A stretch of 64,000 bases of DNA from Pseudoalteromonas luteoviolacea (GCF_018100925.1 NZ_JAGJEH010000018.1:33851-97850), one strand, 5' to 3'. Shown: positions 39,338-49,911, numbered from the stretch's first letter. The notes: generated from the letters alone by a model not told the origin. Numbers and translations are program-made.

Positions 39338-42300
39338 AGTACTTCTTCCATCTGTTTATGTTCTTTATGTTGACCGGCCACACCTAAGTGTGCGTCTTGT
39401 GTCGCCTCATCGCTGCGCTGTGCAGCTTGTAAGGCTCGGATTATTTCCTGCGCTTGTTGCATCCCTTTGCTCTCTAACTGGCTTTGGATATACCCGGAAA
39501 AACTTTCCAACGTGTTGTGTTCATAGACGATATCGGCGTTCAAACTGAGCTGCATGGTCTGATTGATCACCTTAATCCACTCCATCCCGGTAATTGAATC
39601 CAGCCCTAGATCCGCAAATCGAGTCGCCGCTTTGATTTCCTGCTCAGCCATCATCAAAACCGTTGCCAACGACGTGCGCAAAAAGTCTAACGAGGTGTAC
39701 TCACTCGGCGCTAGCAATGACACCGATGAGTCGAGCTGCGCAGCATCACCTGTCGATGTCTGTGGCTCAGCAAACAGCGAAGTCAGATACTGAGAAAACG
39801 CTGCTGGCGTCGGGTGTTCATATACCGCATTAGCCTCAATGTGCGTGCCAAAATGGTTATTAATGGCGCGGATCCATTCAACCCCAACAATCGAGTCTAA
39901 GCCCAAATCAACAAAGCGAGACTGCGCGCGAATATCCCCCGCATCGAGCAACAAAGCATTTGCCAAGGTGGCGATAACGGTATTGATCACCGCCTCATCA
40001 TCTGCCGCTTCTTCTTGCGCGGGTGTAGACAGCGCCGTTTCCGTCATTTTAGGCTGCACTGCCGACGCCTCGCAAGCCTCACTTTGCTGCAAGTGCGCAT
40101 GCAACTGATTGATGCTAGGGTATTCATGTACGCGCTCGACTGCTAACGCCAAATTATACTGAGCATTGATGGCACGTACCCACTCTACACCAACGATGGA
40201 GTCTAAGCCAATATTTGAAAACGGCGTATTGTCGGATATTTCATCTTCGTTCATCATTAGCGCCTTGGCCAAACTCGCTCGTAAAAAGTCCTTGCTGAAG
40301 GTATCTGTGCCTTCGCAGGCATGGGCCTTAGGCGTTTCATTCACTGTCACCATCTCTACGGACGAATCCAACTGAGGTGCAGGGGTTTGCGCCTTTTCAA
40401 GCGGCCGAGCAGGCGCTGTCAACGCGACTTTTTTCACCGCAAACAGCTGCGGATCGACTAATTGTATCTTACCCGATTTGCGCTCTTGTGGTGCTGGTAA
40501 AGCAGGTGTATTGCGCGATAGTGCATTCACCATCTGAGCGCGTAACGCTTCATCACTGGCTGGTTTCCAGTAGCGTTTTGCCACAAATGGATAGGTCGGC
40601 AAGCTGATTTTCATCGGGCTCTGGTGATCATATAAAGCATGCCACTGAATCTCTCTCCCTCGCAACCAGGCACTGACAAGCTCTTTACAACGCACATCTC
40701 TTTGCGCTTCATCGGTGCGCTTGATGGTACTTAAAAAGCTTGGGTCTAGTGGCGTAGACTGCGCTTGGTTTTCGTCAGCAACTCCCGTGCATACTAGGCT
40801 ACTCAACCAACTTTCAGCTTCCGCTGGCACACTGTCAGCGGCTAAGAATCGCTCTAACCCTGTGTGTATCTCTGCCAAGTCGCCAGCCATGCATGCCAAT
40901 CGGTAGTCAAATGTTTCGCGGCCCGTTTGCAAGGTATATGCAATGCGCTGTACATCGTCTTGAGATAGCTGCTCGCGCCTTAAGTGGTGCAGTAGATTAC
41001 TGGCCATCTCTTTGAGCTGTTCGTGACTTCTGGCAGATAGTGTGATCACTTGAAGGTGCGATCTATTGTTTCCGTGTTGCTCTACCTGCTGAGGCGCTTC
41101 TTGTACAATCAGGTGGGCATTTGAGCCCCCAGCACCAAACGATGACACTCCAGCAATACGCGGGGCATCATCACGACTTGGCCATGGCGCCAGCTGCTGT
41201 TGCACAACAAATGGGGACTGCGCAAACTCAATTTTGGGGTTTATCTGTTCACTGTGCAATGAAGGCACGAGTTGCTGGTGTTTCATTTGCAACAGCACCT
41301 TGGTCAGACCCGCGATGCCCGCAGCACTTTCACAGTGGCCAATATTGGACTTCACAGAACCAATTGCGCAGAGATGGTCTTTGTTTTTATCGGTTGAGAA
41401 CGCTTTATTTAAAGCGGCCACTTCAATGGGATCTCCCAGCGAAGTCCCCGTACCATGTGCCTCCAGATAACTGATCTCCTGAGGCCTAACCTTGGCTTGT
41501 GCCAATGCCCGAGCGATCACCGTCTGCTGAGCCGTAGGGCTAGGAACAGAGTACCCATAGGTTCTGCCGCCATGATTGACCGCACTGCCTTTGATCACGC
41601 CGTAAATATTGTCGCCATCTTGCAGTGCTTCACGCAACGGTTTGAGTAGCACCGCCCCTACGCCTTCACTGGGCACAAATCCGTCCGCCTCAGCGCTAAA
41701 GGTTTTACAGCGACCAGTTTGCGATGCAAACCCGCCATATCCCAGCATCAAGTATTTTGCAGGGTGAATAGACACATTGACGCCGCCAGCAATGGCCGCT
41801 TTGCACTCACCGCTGAGCAAGCTTTGACAAGCTAGGTGAATGCTGGTCAGTGATGACGCACACATGGTATCAATGGCCAAACTCGGACCGTGAAAGTCAC
41901 AAAAGTAGGATACACGATTGGCAATAGACGACGGGCTCATTGACAATACCATAGGCCGACCCAGCATGGTTTCCTGCGCACCATACAATTGATATTCCTG
42001 ATAAGTCACCCCAACATACACACCGACCGCACCGGGAGTCCCATCGAGTGCGGTGTTTTGTGCCAAAGACGCCCTGCTATAGCCTGCGTCTTCTATTGCT
42101 TCATAGGCCGTTTGTAAAAACAGCCTTTCCTGTGGTTCGATGATTTCAGCTTCGCGAGGTGAAATATTAAAGAAGCTCGGATCAAACTTATCTACGCCAT
42201 CGATAAAACCGCCCCACTTTGCATACGTTTTGCCAGGTTTGCCTTTTTCCGCATCATAATAATGACTATGAGCCCAGCGGCTGATTGGCACCTCCGTGAT

Positions 42301-45300
42301 GCAGTCTTGGCCCCCAGCTAACACCTGCCAAAACGCTTGCAGTGTATTTGCTTGAGGGTAACGTCCTGATATACCGATGATAGCAATATCCGTATCTTGT
42401 GCATCTCCACTTTGTTCTGGGCGAGCGCTAGCGACGGACTCTCTTTGAGGTTCAATCGATTCAGACGAGCTGGTTGTGCGAGGGGCATCACTCGAACTGG
42501 TGGGGGGAATGAGGTGTGCCTCAAGTTGACTGCGGTGTGCAGTCAACATGTATTCAGCCAATTGCGCGATTGTGTGATATTCAAAAAATAGGGTTTTTGG
42601 CAGTGTCCCATAGACAGATTCCAATTTATTGGTCAGCTTGGTCACCACCAAAGAGTCAATTCCCAGCTCATCAAAACCTGTATCCTGCCCAAGCTTCTCC
42701 TTTGCATACCCCGTCACTTGTGAGATCAGCGCGGTCAACTGTTCACATACTGACGCCAGTAAGACACCCTCATCGGCAGATGATAAGGCACCAGAGTGCC
42801 CTTGCACCCGCGTTTTGCCCGTTAAGGAGTCGCTGTACGCCTCGAGCAAGTCATGTAATGTACGATAGGCGTTCGCGGTATTTAAGCTGAAATCATGATC
42901 ACAATGCTGATTTAACTCATTGACAATGGCATGTAACTCTACGATACCGAAACCTTGCTCATCCAGCCCAACATGCAGGTCAATTGCACTCGGTGCCACA
43001 CCGACAACCACCGCGGCAGCGGCGGTAAATCGCGACATCAGTTCACGCTGCACTTGGTCATTATTCGGTTGCGTGGCTTTGCTTGGCAGTGCGATAGGCG
43101 CTGCCGCACCAATTGAACGAGAGAAGTGATGTTCAAGTTTTGCCGTATCGCCAGCAATTGCGATGGTGTGAGTACGCGCTTGGCGCATCACTTGATACAG
43201 CGCCGACAATCCCGCATCGCGCTCAATAGGCTGCATACCTGACATGTCGTATAGTGCCGCGAGAATATCATCAGATACTTGCATCCCGCCATCACGCCAC
43301 AGCCCCCAGCCGATAGCACAACTTTGACCAAAACACAGACCCTGCTCAACGCGCTGTTGTCGCTGCTGCGCATACAGATCCATAAAGGCATTGGCGGCAG
43401 CATAATCTCCCTGCCCAACATTACCAACCATGGAAACCGCTGAGGAGAACAGCACAAAGTGCTCCAGCTTTATCTCTTCACACGCTTGTCCCAAGTGCCA
43501 TGCACCATAGGTTTTTGGCGCGAGGACTCGTCGAATGCTTTGTGCATCTTTATTGCGTAATAGGCCGTCTTGAATAACTCCTGCGCAGTGCAACACCGCA
43601 TTGATCCCACCATGCTCACGCACGGTATTCTGAACCAAGGTTGTCACTGCATCGAGCGCGGTCAGATCCACTGTCTCATAGCGCACCGTCGCGCCCATTT
43701 CTTTCAAACGGGCGAGTTGATTATCTCTGTCTACATCCAGAGGCCGCTGACCCGTTAAAATCAAGGTAGGTGCCTGCACTTTTTGCGCAATATCGCACGC
43801 ACACAAATACCCCAGCTGACCCAGTCCTCCCGTGATCAAATACACCCCTTGATCGCGCCACGGATGAGGCACAGGCACTGTATCAAGCACATCCAGATCG
43901 CATGCCATCAATTGCGATGCCTCAGCTTTGAACCAGTGACAATGCCTTTGCTGTTTCGCCTGATCAAGCAAGTTAAATACCTGTTCTTGTGGCAAGTTCG
44001 CAGGCAACTCAATGAGTTGCCCTGTAACATTGTCGTTTTCCAAAGAGCACGTTTTCAACAGTGCCGACATCGCGGGTAAGGTTGACTGTAAGCTCGGCTC
44101 TAGAGGAACCACAACTTGCAAGATTTTATGTGACCTACCCTTGTCGCGTATAATGGCTTCAAATCGCGCCGTCAATTGAATACAAAATTGCGTAAAACTG
44201 GTAGCAGGATGTGCCGTCGAACTGGACAGGTGGACAATCCCCTCTCGTGCCGACAAGGCCGGGTAATCACACAGTACAATATGTTGCTCGATATCTTCGT
44301 CCAGCGGCTCATTGTGCGTCTCATCCAGTGCCCGCCAACTCGGTGTCATCAGCAGTACCCCCGCAACACTGTCTGTTGCCGATGCTGCCAACGGGCCATC
44401 ATCTCGGGCCGTTACGGGCACAAGCATCGGCGCTTTTGGAATGTCAATCTGTGCAAAAGGATAGCCGGGTAAACTAACGCGCTGATATTGTGTGGGCTTG
44501 CTAGGAAGCCAATCGATTTCACCCCCTTGGGTCCACAACTCAGCGATATATTGAAACTTTCTCTCTGCGAGCCAATGTCTTACCAGCTGTTGTGCAGAAG
44601 ACTCCTGAAATAGCGCCTCAACCCCTCGGTTTTTATCTACTTTGCCCTGCCACAGCTGTGCACTCTCAGTACCCTGCTTATAGGCTTTGAGCATCTCAAG
44701 CAAGGCGTCTAACGAGTCAACTTCACACGCCATACGGTATGACATGGCTTCTCTGCCCGCCTGCAAGGTATAGGTCATATTGGCCAGCGATATGGATGGT
44801 TGCTCAGTCAAAAAGTTGATGTACTTGTCCACATAACGCGCCAATCCCGACTCGCTTTTTGCAGACAAGACAAATAAATAAGATGACTCAAGCGCAGTGC
44901 TTTGCGCAGCAGTAGGCGCTTCCTCAACCACAATATGTGCATTGCTGCCGCCAGCGCCAAACGACGACACCCCAGCGCGTCGCTTCGCGTTTCTCGAAGC
45001 CGTATCCAGCTGCCAATCTGTCAGCGAGTGCTGCAATTTGAACGCAGAGGCTGCAAAATCAATATGTGGGTTTGGTTGTTCGGCGTTTAAGGTCGGCGCA
45101 AGCTTTTTATGATGCATTTGCAATAACACTTTTGTCAGCCCTGCAATGCCCGCAGCCGCTTCAAGGTGGCCAATATTGGTTTTTACCGAGCCTAGCGCGC
45201 AAAATTGCTGTGCCGATGTACCCGCTTTGTAGGCCTCATCTAAGCCCTTAAACTCTACCGGATCCCCGAGTAAAGTGCCGGTGCCATGCGCTTCAACATA

Positions 45301-48300
45301 GTTGATATCCGCAGCGCAGAGCCCGGCTCTCGACAGGGCAGTACGAATAAGGTTTTGCTGCGCTAATGGGCTCGGTACTGTGTAGCCGTTGACCTTGCCA
45401 CCGTGGTTTATTGCCGTACCGCGGATCACCCCATAAATGTGATCACCATCAGCAATGGCTTTGGCCAAGGGTTTTAATAACACCGCGCCCACACCTTCAC
45501 CGGGCACAAACCCATTTGCCTGCGCGCCGAACGCACTTAACGTACCATCTTTGGACAATACATTAAGCCTAGTGAACTCAGCAAATGTGGAGGGGTGCGT
45601 ATAGGCATTCACGCCGCCGGCAACAGCCACATCACACTCTCCGGCATAGAGATGCAGGCAAGCTTCATGGATGGCAGACAAAGACGACGAACACGCGGTA
45701 TCGACAGGCATACTCGGGCCGCCAAAATTAAAGCGGTAAGAGATCCGATTGGCCGCTGAAAAATAAGAGTCCTTATAATTGTCAAATCCAGCTTTAGAGA
45801 TCCCGACAAAGACGCCGACCGTATCACGCTCCAATGCCTTGGTGGTGTAACCAGCATCTTCAACGACATGCCAAGCGCACTGCATAAAGAGCCGCTCTTT
45901 GGGACTCATATACGCAGCTTCAAAAGGCGGTAAATTGAAAAACTCATTGTCGAAATAATTGAGCCCGTCTAAAAACCCGCCCCACTTTGCCGCCGCTTTA
46001 AAACTATCTCCTTCGCCATCAGCTTGTGCGTCAAAGTACGCTGCAATGGGCCAGCGTTCATTGGGGATCTCTCGAATGCTGCTTTTACCAGCAGCCAAGT
46101 TTTGCCAAAACTCAAACACATTGTCCGCATCTGGATATTGTCCAGCAAGCCCGATGATGGCAATGGGTTGTCTCGTGAACGACGGCTTACTCGCAGTGAA
46201 TTTCCGGCGTGCACCCGAACCGCTCGTTGACTGCTGAAAATGCCGTTTACAATGGTCAATCAACTTGGCGGGGGTTGTTGCTTCAAACAACACCGCAGGA
46301 TCTATCTGGGTGGCTAATTTCTCACTCAATGCTTTTGACACCCTAGATACCAATAAGGAGTCAAACCCCATATCGCTAAATTCCCGCTCAAGGTCAATAT
46401 CCCGCTCTGAAACGCGCAAATGTTCAGCAAGTATTGCAATCAATATTTTTGCAATGCGATGCTCATCATCGCCTGTCGGTGCAGGCTCTATAGTGATGTC
46501 CATCGCGGTATCGAGTGTCTGTGGCGCTATATCGGGAGCTATCCAATAGCTTTTTAGGTTAAATTGTGTGCCTGGCAGATGCACGCGCTGACGCTCTTCG
46601 GGCACCATTTCAGGCCACTCACAATGGCCGGTTTCCAGCCATTGTGCCGCAATCGGTTGAGCCTGCTCGCCAAGCTCTTGACTGTGTCCATGTTCAAAAA
46701 CATTTGAATTCGCTCGCGCTTGCAACACATCTTCGATCTGTTGCAATAGCTGCTCTCTCGATGATGCCAAAAAGATGCAACGATAGTCATGGCTGTCTCG
46801 GCCATGTCGCAATGTGAATGCCAGATGTGAAAGTGGATATGCACGCTGATTTAATACCTCGCGTAGCGCAGTGAGTTGGGCGGTGAAACACGCTTTATTC
46901 AGTGCTGACACCGGCAGCGCCCAAACTTGCTCACCTTCGGGCTCCCCCTTAACACTCGGCTCAGACTCCCGATCTAGACCTTCAATTAACACGTGGGCAT
47001 TATTGCCACCTGCCCCATACGCATGGATCCCCGCCAGTCGATTGCGCGACATCTTTGGCCACGGTATGGTATCTGTTGCCAATTGACAGACACTGTGCTT
47101 GGGATCAATATCCGCACTGATCTGGTCAATACCGAGTATCTTGTGTATTTTTTCGCTTTGCAAACTATGAATGACTTTAAACAAAGCGCCCAATGAAGAC
47201 GCTGAGTGCATATGGCCGATCATCGGTTTTAAAGTACTCACTTTGCACTGAGCTGGGCGCAATGCGACTCCCTGTTGCTGCGCTAGGTTATTAAGTGCAA
47301 GGTTAAATGCATCCCACTCGCAAATATCGGCAACCGGATTGCCCATGCCCTGAGCTTCTATATAGTCGACCTCTCGCGGATCTATGTTGGCCTTGGCGTA
47401 ACATGCTTGGATCAGAGATGCATGTGCATTGGTATTGGGCGCAGCAATGGACGCAGATCGATTGCCATTATAATTTACCGCTGAATTTTTGATCACGGCA
47501 TAGATAGCATCCCCATCTTTGCGCGCACGAGAATAGGGTTTAAGTAAAATACTGGCCACCCCTTCCGCTCGTAAATAGCCATCAGCATCACTGCCAAATG
47601 ATTTCACTGTCGGTGTTGGACTCATCTGTTGCGATTGCGACAACTTAACGAAGGTATCTGGTCGCAGCAATAGATTAGCCGCCCCGACTATGGCCTGATC
47701 AATCTCCCCCGCGCGCAGTGCAACCACAGCTCTGTGTATCGCCACCGCAGCACCAGAGCACATTGTGTTAACCACTTCACTGGGACCTGAAAAATCAAAA
47801 TAGTACGAAATATTATTGGCAATCATACTGTCCGATTGATGTAGACTCTCTCCAGTATCATAACCCGACTCAATCAAGTTCAATAAATATTCATTGCGTT
47901 CAAAACCAACAAAGACCCCTGTATTTGAGCCTTTCAGTGCTTGCGGACGATAACCTGCATTTTCCAACGTGTTATACACCGACATCAATAACAAACGTTG
48001 CTGGGGATCCATACGCTCTGCATCATCGGGTAATAACTTAAAAAAGTGAGGATCAAAGCTTTGGATATCGGGAATAAATCCCCCCCAACGACACCGCATT
48101 TTATCTGGCTGAGCTTCCTCGGTTTGCACTTCATCAGCATATAAATGCCAGTCAAAACGCGATTGAGGGATTTCCTCAATCAGAGACTCATCTTTATCTA
48201 AATGCCGCCAAAACTCAGCCACTGATTGGCAACCGGGTAAATACCCTTCTAACCCCACAATGGCGATGGGTTCTAATTCTGAGGAGTCGGTATGACTTTC

Positions 48301-48396
48301 TTCGGCACTGTCTTTGTTGGCGGATTGAGCGGTGTGTTTTGTCGCGTATTCACGCATCAAATCCTTGATCGCCAGTCGCTGTTTTTCTATATCCAA
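39334..48396 (-). CDS. mmpA: Trans-AT polyketide synthase, MmpA-like
   Basis: 3020 residues. Domains: KS-I (41-470; Cys213 in NTMCSGA, but Gln349-Gly-Met-Gly-Asn where HGTGT should be, so non-elongating), ACP (Ser680, GFDSLLV), KS-II (about 744-1155; Cys902, HGTGT), KR (about 1330-1750; GGLGQLG near 1515, DYAAAN), a serine-less ACP (Ile1818 in GFGIVEL), ACP (Ser1915, GIDSLVV), KS-III (about 2000-2425; Cys2179, HGTGT), then three ACPs (Ser2733, 2835, 2934). The last three have DSI(V/T)G(V/M)EW: a Trp six residues after the serine, the flag for recognition by beta-branching enzymes. Mupirocin MmpA has the same KS0-ACP-KS-KR-ACP-KS-ACPn plan with two terminal ACPs as I recall. No AT or TE is present. 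The stop overlaps macpC (ATGA); mupA lies 3 nt upstream. Confidence 0.92.
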   Translation of the reverse strand: MDIEKQRLAIKDLMREYATKHTAQSANKDSAEESHTDSSELEPIAIVGLEGYLPGCQSVAEFWRHLDKDESLIEEIPQSRFDWHLYADEVQTEEAQPDKMRCRWGGFIPDIQSFDPHFFKLLPDDAERMDPQQRLLLMSVYNTLENAGYRPQALKGSNTGVFVGFERNEYLLNLIESGYDTGESLHQSDSMIANNISYYFDFSGPSEVVNTMCSGAAVAIHRAVVALRAGEIDQAIVGAANLLLRPDTFVKLSQSQQMSPTPTVKSFGSDADGYLRAEGVASILLKPYSRARKDGDAIYAVIKNSAVNYNGNRSASIAAPNTNAHASLIQACYAKANIDPREVDYIEAQGMGNPVADICEWDAFNLALNNLAQQQGVALRPAQCKVSTLKPMIGHMHSASSLGALFKVIHSLQSEKIHKILGIDQISADIDPKHSVCQLATDTIPWPKMSRNRLAGIHAYGAGGNNAHVLIEGLDRESEPSVKGEPEGEQVWALPVSALNKACFTAQLTALREVLNQRAYPLSHLAFTLRHGRDSHDYRCIFLASSREQLLQQIEDVLQARANSNVFEHGHSQELGEQAQPIAAQWLETGHCEWPEMVPEERQRVHLPGTQFNLKSYWIAPDIAPQTLDTAMDITIEPAPTGDDEHRIAKILIAILAEHLRVSERDIDLEREFSDMGFDSLLVSRVSKALSEKLATQIDPAVLFEATTPAKLIDHCKRHFQQSTSGSGARRKFTASKPSFTRQPIAIIGLAGQYPDADNVFEFWQNLAAGKSSIREIPNERWPIAAYFDAQADGEGDSFKAAAKWGGFLDGLNYFDNEFFNLPPFEAAYMSPKERLFMQCAWHVVEDAGYTTKALERDTVGVFVGISKAGFDNYKDSYFSAANRISYRFNFGGPSMPVDTACSSSLSAIHEACLHLYAGECDVAVAGGVNAYTHPSTFAEFTRLNVLSKDGTLSAFGAQANGFVPGEGVGAVLLKPLAKAIADGDHIYGVIRGTAINHGGKVNGYTVPSPLAQQNLIRTALSRAGLCAADINYVEAHGTGTLLGDPVEFKGLDEAYKAGTSAQQFCALGSVKTNIGHLEAAAGIAGLTKVLLQMHHKKLAPTLNAEQPNPHIDFAASAFKLQHSLTDWQLDTASRNAKRRAGVSSFGAGGSNAHIVVEEAPTAAQSTALESSYLFVLSAKSESGLARYVDKYINFLTEQPSISLANMTYTLQAGREAMSYRMACEVDSLDALLEMLKAYKQGTESAQLWQGKVDKNRGVEALFQESSAQQLVRHWLAERKFQYIAELWTQGGEIDWLPSKPTQYQRVSLPGYPFAQIDIPKAPMLVPVTARDDGPLAASATDSVAGVLLMTPSWRALDETHNEPLDEDIEQHIVLCDYPALSAREGIVHLSSSTAHPATSFTQFCIQLTARFEAIIRDKGRSHKILQVVVPLEPSLQSTLPAMSALLKTCSLENDNVTGQLIELPANLPQEQVFNLLDQAKQQRHCHWFKAEASQLMACDLDVLDTVPVPHPWRDQGVYLITGGLGQLGYLCACDIAQKVQAPTLILTGQRPLDVDRDNQLARLKEMGATVRYETVDLTALDAVTTLVQNTVREHGGINAVLHCAGVIQDGLLRNKDAQSIRRVLAPKTYGAWHLGQACEEIKLEHFVLFSSAVSMVGNVGQGDYAAANAFMDLYAQQRQQRVEQGLCFGQSCAIGWGLWRDGGMQVSDDILAALYDMSGMQPIERDAGLSALYQVMRQARTHTIAIAGDTAKLEHHFSRSIGAAAPIALPSKATQPNNDQVQRELMSRFTAAAAVVVGVAPSAIDLHVGLDEQGFGIVELHAIVNELNQHCDHDFSLNTANAYRTLHDLLEAYSDSLTGKTRVQGHSGALSSADEGVLLASVCEQLTALISQVTGYAKEKLGQDTGFDELGIDSLVVTKLTNKLESVYGTLPKTLFFEYHTIAQLAEYMLTAHRSQLEAHLIPPTSSSDAPRTTSSSESIEPQRESVASARPEQSGDAQDTDIAIIGISGRYPQANTLQAFWQVLAGGQDCITEVPISRWAHSHYYDAEKGKPGKTYAKWGGFIDGVDKFDPSFFNISPREAEIIEPQERLFLQTAYEAIEDAGYSRASLAQNTALDGTPGAVGVYVGVTYQEYQLYGAQETMLGRPMVLSMSPSSIANRVSYFCDFHGPSLAIDTMCASSLTSIHLACQSLLSGECKAAIAGGVNVSIHPAKYLMLGYGGFASQTGRCKTFSAEADGFVPSEGVGAVLLKPLREALQDGDNIYGVIKGSAVNHGGRTYGYSVPSPTAQQTVIARALAQAKVRPQEISYLEAHGTGTSLGDPIEVAALNKAFSTDKNKDHLCAIGSVKSNIGHCESAAGIAGLTKVLLQMKHQQLVPSLHSEQINPKIEFAQSPFVVQQQLAPWPSRDDAPRIAGVSSFGAGGSNAHLIVQEAPQQVEQHGNNRSHLQVITLSARSHEQLKEMASNLLHHLRREQLSQDDVQRIAYTLQTGRETFDYRLACMAGDLAEIHTGLERFLAADSVPAEAESWLSSLVCTGVADENQAQSTPLDPSFLSTIKRTDEAQRDVRCKELVSAWLRGREIQWHALYDHQSPMKISLPTYPFVAKRYWKPASDEALRAQMVNALSRNTPALPAPQERKSGKIQLVDPQLFAVKKVALTAPARPLEKAQTPAPQLDSSVEMVTVNETPKAHACEGTDTFSKDFLRASLAKALMMNEDEISDNTPFSNIGLDSIVGVEWVRAINAQYNLALAVERVHEYPSINQLHAHLQQSEACEASAVQPKMTETALSTPAQEEAADDEAVINTVIATLANALLLDAGDIRAQSRFVDLGLDSIVGVEWIRAINNHFGTHIEANAVYEHPTPAAFSQYLTSLFAEPQTSTGDAAQLDSSVSLLAPSEYTSLDFLRTSLATVLMMAEQEIKAATRFADLGLDSITGMEWIKVINQTMQLSLNADIVYEHNTLESFSGYIQSQLESKGMQQAQEIIRALQAAQRSDEATQDAHLGVAGQHKEHKQMEEVL
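39480..40310 (-). repeat. Three Trp-flagged tandem ACPs at the end of MmpA
   Basis: Three carrier domains with a period near 100 residues; serines at 40198-40200, 39892-39894 and 39595-39597. Each has LGLDSI.G.EW, with Trp2739, Trp2841 and Trp2940. This Trp is the signature of ACPs that accept HMG-synthase beta-branching, so these are the acceptor sites for MupH/J/K with MacpC. Confidence 0.9.
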
Positions 48397-48399
48397 AAC

Positions 48400-49524
48400 T
48401 TATTTCACTCCTGTATATGCTGCTACGAGCTGCTCCAAATGGGGTAAAGAGTCCTTTACTGATGCGTAATCCACGCCAAAGTCCATTAAACACGCAATTT
48501 CATTCACGCCGATGTCCTGTGCCTGTTTGACGATCCGCTTACCATCTTCAACTGTGCCGAACAACGCACCGGTCTTAAAATATCGCTGAAAAGCATATTC
48601 CAAAATACTGTCTTTATCTTGCTCACCAAATTCAGCAGCGCCCTTTTTCTGCAGCGAGTCACTGGCTAGGTGGGCTTCCATTGAACTGCGAATATATGCT
48701 TTGAATGGACTTTCTACTGCGCGCTTCACTTGCGATATAGAGTCTCCAATCAAGGTATGAAGCATCAGTGTGACCACCCCCGACTCAGGGTCAAAACCGG
48801 CCCGTTTTCTCGCCGCCCTATAAATGTTGATCTTTCGCTCCATGGAGGCAAGATCGACGCCGTAAAGCATGGTAAATACGTTGTGACCACTCGCACCAGC
48901 CTGCTCAAACCCCTTGTCATTTTGAGCGACTAACATCCACACGTTCAACGACTTTTGAATAGGTCTTGGGTAGACTTTGGTCGCATAAGAGGTGTTATCA
49001 GGTCCCTCAAACTCAACACTTTCCCCTGCCCACAGTCGTTTAACGATTGAGATCTGCTCCGTCATCTTCTCTCGACGGTCATCATAGTTGTGTGGGGCAT
49101 AAATAAAGTCAGGTTTATTCCACCCAGAACCAAATCCCAGATCGACACGCCCATTGGACAGAATATCATTCATAGCCCACCATTCCACCACCTCTGCGGG
49201 GTGGTGCAGCGGTAAGCTCACGCCCGCAGTACGAAAGCGAATATGCTTTGTTTGCGGGATAAGATAAGCCGCCATGACCGCAGAGTTTGGGAAAATAGCG
49301 CCAAATTCATGAAAGTGACGTTCAGGCAAGTAAACCGCGGTGAACTTAGCTTGATCTGCAAACTGAGTCAACGCGGTGATAAAGTCGTATTTCTCTGAGC
49401 TGGTAATGTCTTTGCGGATGTCTGAAAAAAACATCATGCTGAACGCCATTTCTCCAGCCGGTTTGGGATCTGACTTCACAGGTAAAAAGTCAGTATCTAA
49501 ACCTAACAGTGCTTGTATTGTCAT
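48400..49524 (-). CDS. mupA: Luciferase-like flavin monooxygenase, MupA-like
   Basis: 374 residues of the luciferase-like (LLM) family. Recognisable blocks are the N-terminal FSMMFFSD, the YLPERHFHEFG segment, WWAMNDILSNGRVDLGFGSGW and the C-terminal region with KTGALFGT. This subtype occurs in natural-product clusters and works as an FMNH2-dependent oxygenase. In mupirocin MupA is the first gene before mmpA, as here, and is linked to alpha-hydroxylation of the chain, probably at the non-elongating KS-ACP at the start of MmpA (inference). I chose ATG 49524 (AAGGAT upstream); an in-frame TTG at 49557 would add 11 residues. It is the first gene of the leftward operon, about 145 nt from a likely promoter. 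Confidence 0.88.
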   Translation of the reverse strand: MTIQALLGLDTDFLPVKSDPKPAGEMAFSMMFFSDIRKDITSSEKYDFITALTQFADQAKFTAVYLPERHFHEFGAIFPNSAVMAAYLIPQTKHIRFRTAGVSLPLHHPAEVVEWWAMNDILSNGRVDLGFGSGWNKPDFIYAPHNYDDRREKMTEQISIVKRLWAGESVEFEGPDNTSYATKVYPRPIQKSLNVWMLVAQNDKGFEQAGASGHNVFTMLYGVDLASMERKINIYRAARKRAGFDPESGVVTLMLHTLIGDSISQVKRAVESPFKAYIRSSMEAHLASDSLQKKGAAEFGEQDKDSILEYAFQRYFKTGALFGTVEDGKRIVKQAQDIGVNEIACLMDFGVDYASVKDSLPHLEQLVAAYTGVK

Positions 49525-49676
49525 CAATAATTTTATCCTTAAATTATTCCAGCCCAAAACGACTGCGCTTCAGCACCCAGTATATCGTTACACATAATTT
49601 TTTAGTGTTGCGCATGCGGCAAACACTCTGGCACTGACAAAGTGATGTTGTAGAAATCGTATTTGAATCGTTTTTG

Positions 49677-49705
49677 ATTATGCAAAATTTTCCCACACAA
49701 TCCAA
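49677..49705 (-). promoter_or_regulatory. Leftward sigma70-like promoter for the PKS operon
   Basis: On the minus strand TTGGAT (49700-49705) and CATAAT (49677-49682) are separated by exactly 17 bp. A transcript would start near 49670 and reach mupA after about 145 nt. A CCAAC-N8-GTTGG dyad (49702-49719) overlaps the -35 and could be a regulator site. Confidence 0.5.
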
Positions 49706-49770
49706 CCATTGTTCGTTGGCAAAATCACCTTAGGGATTTTTACACGCACTTTTTGTTTCGCTCATCTCAT

Positions 49771-49811
49771 TTTGTCTCATGCGTGAGACAAACCTTTAAT
49801 TGCAATTAAAG
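49771..49811. promoter_or_regulatory. Pair of adjacent perfect dyads, candidate operators
   Basis: TTTGTCTCA-N4-TGAGACAAA (49771-49792) is a perfect inverted repeat with 9-bp arms. Starting one base after it, CTTTAATTGCAATTAAAG (49794-49811) is a perfect 18-bp palindrome. They lie between the two divergent promoters, about 100 bp from each start site. The sizes fit dimeric regulators of TetR, LuxR or similar type; the protein cannot be named from sequence and no regulator gene is in the window. Confidence 0.5.
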
Positions 49812-49911
49812 AAACAATCACAGTATCACCAATGGTTCGTACCACTCACCCTGCCACAACCGCATCAGATAGTTTAAACACACAATAAATACAATAGGTT
49901 AAACAGTTAAA

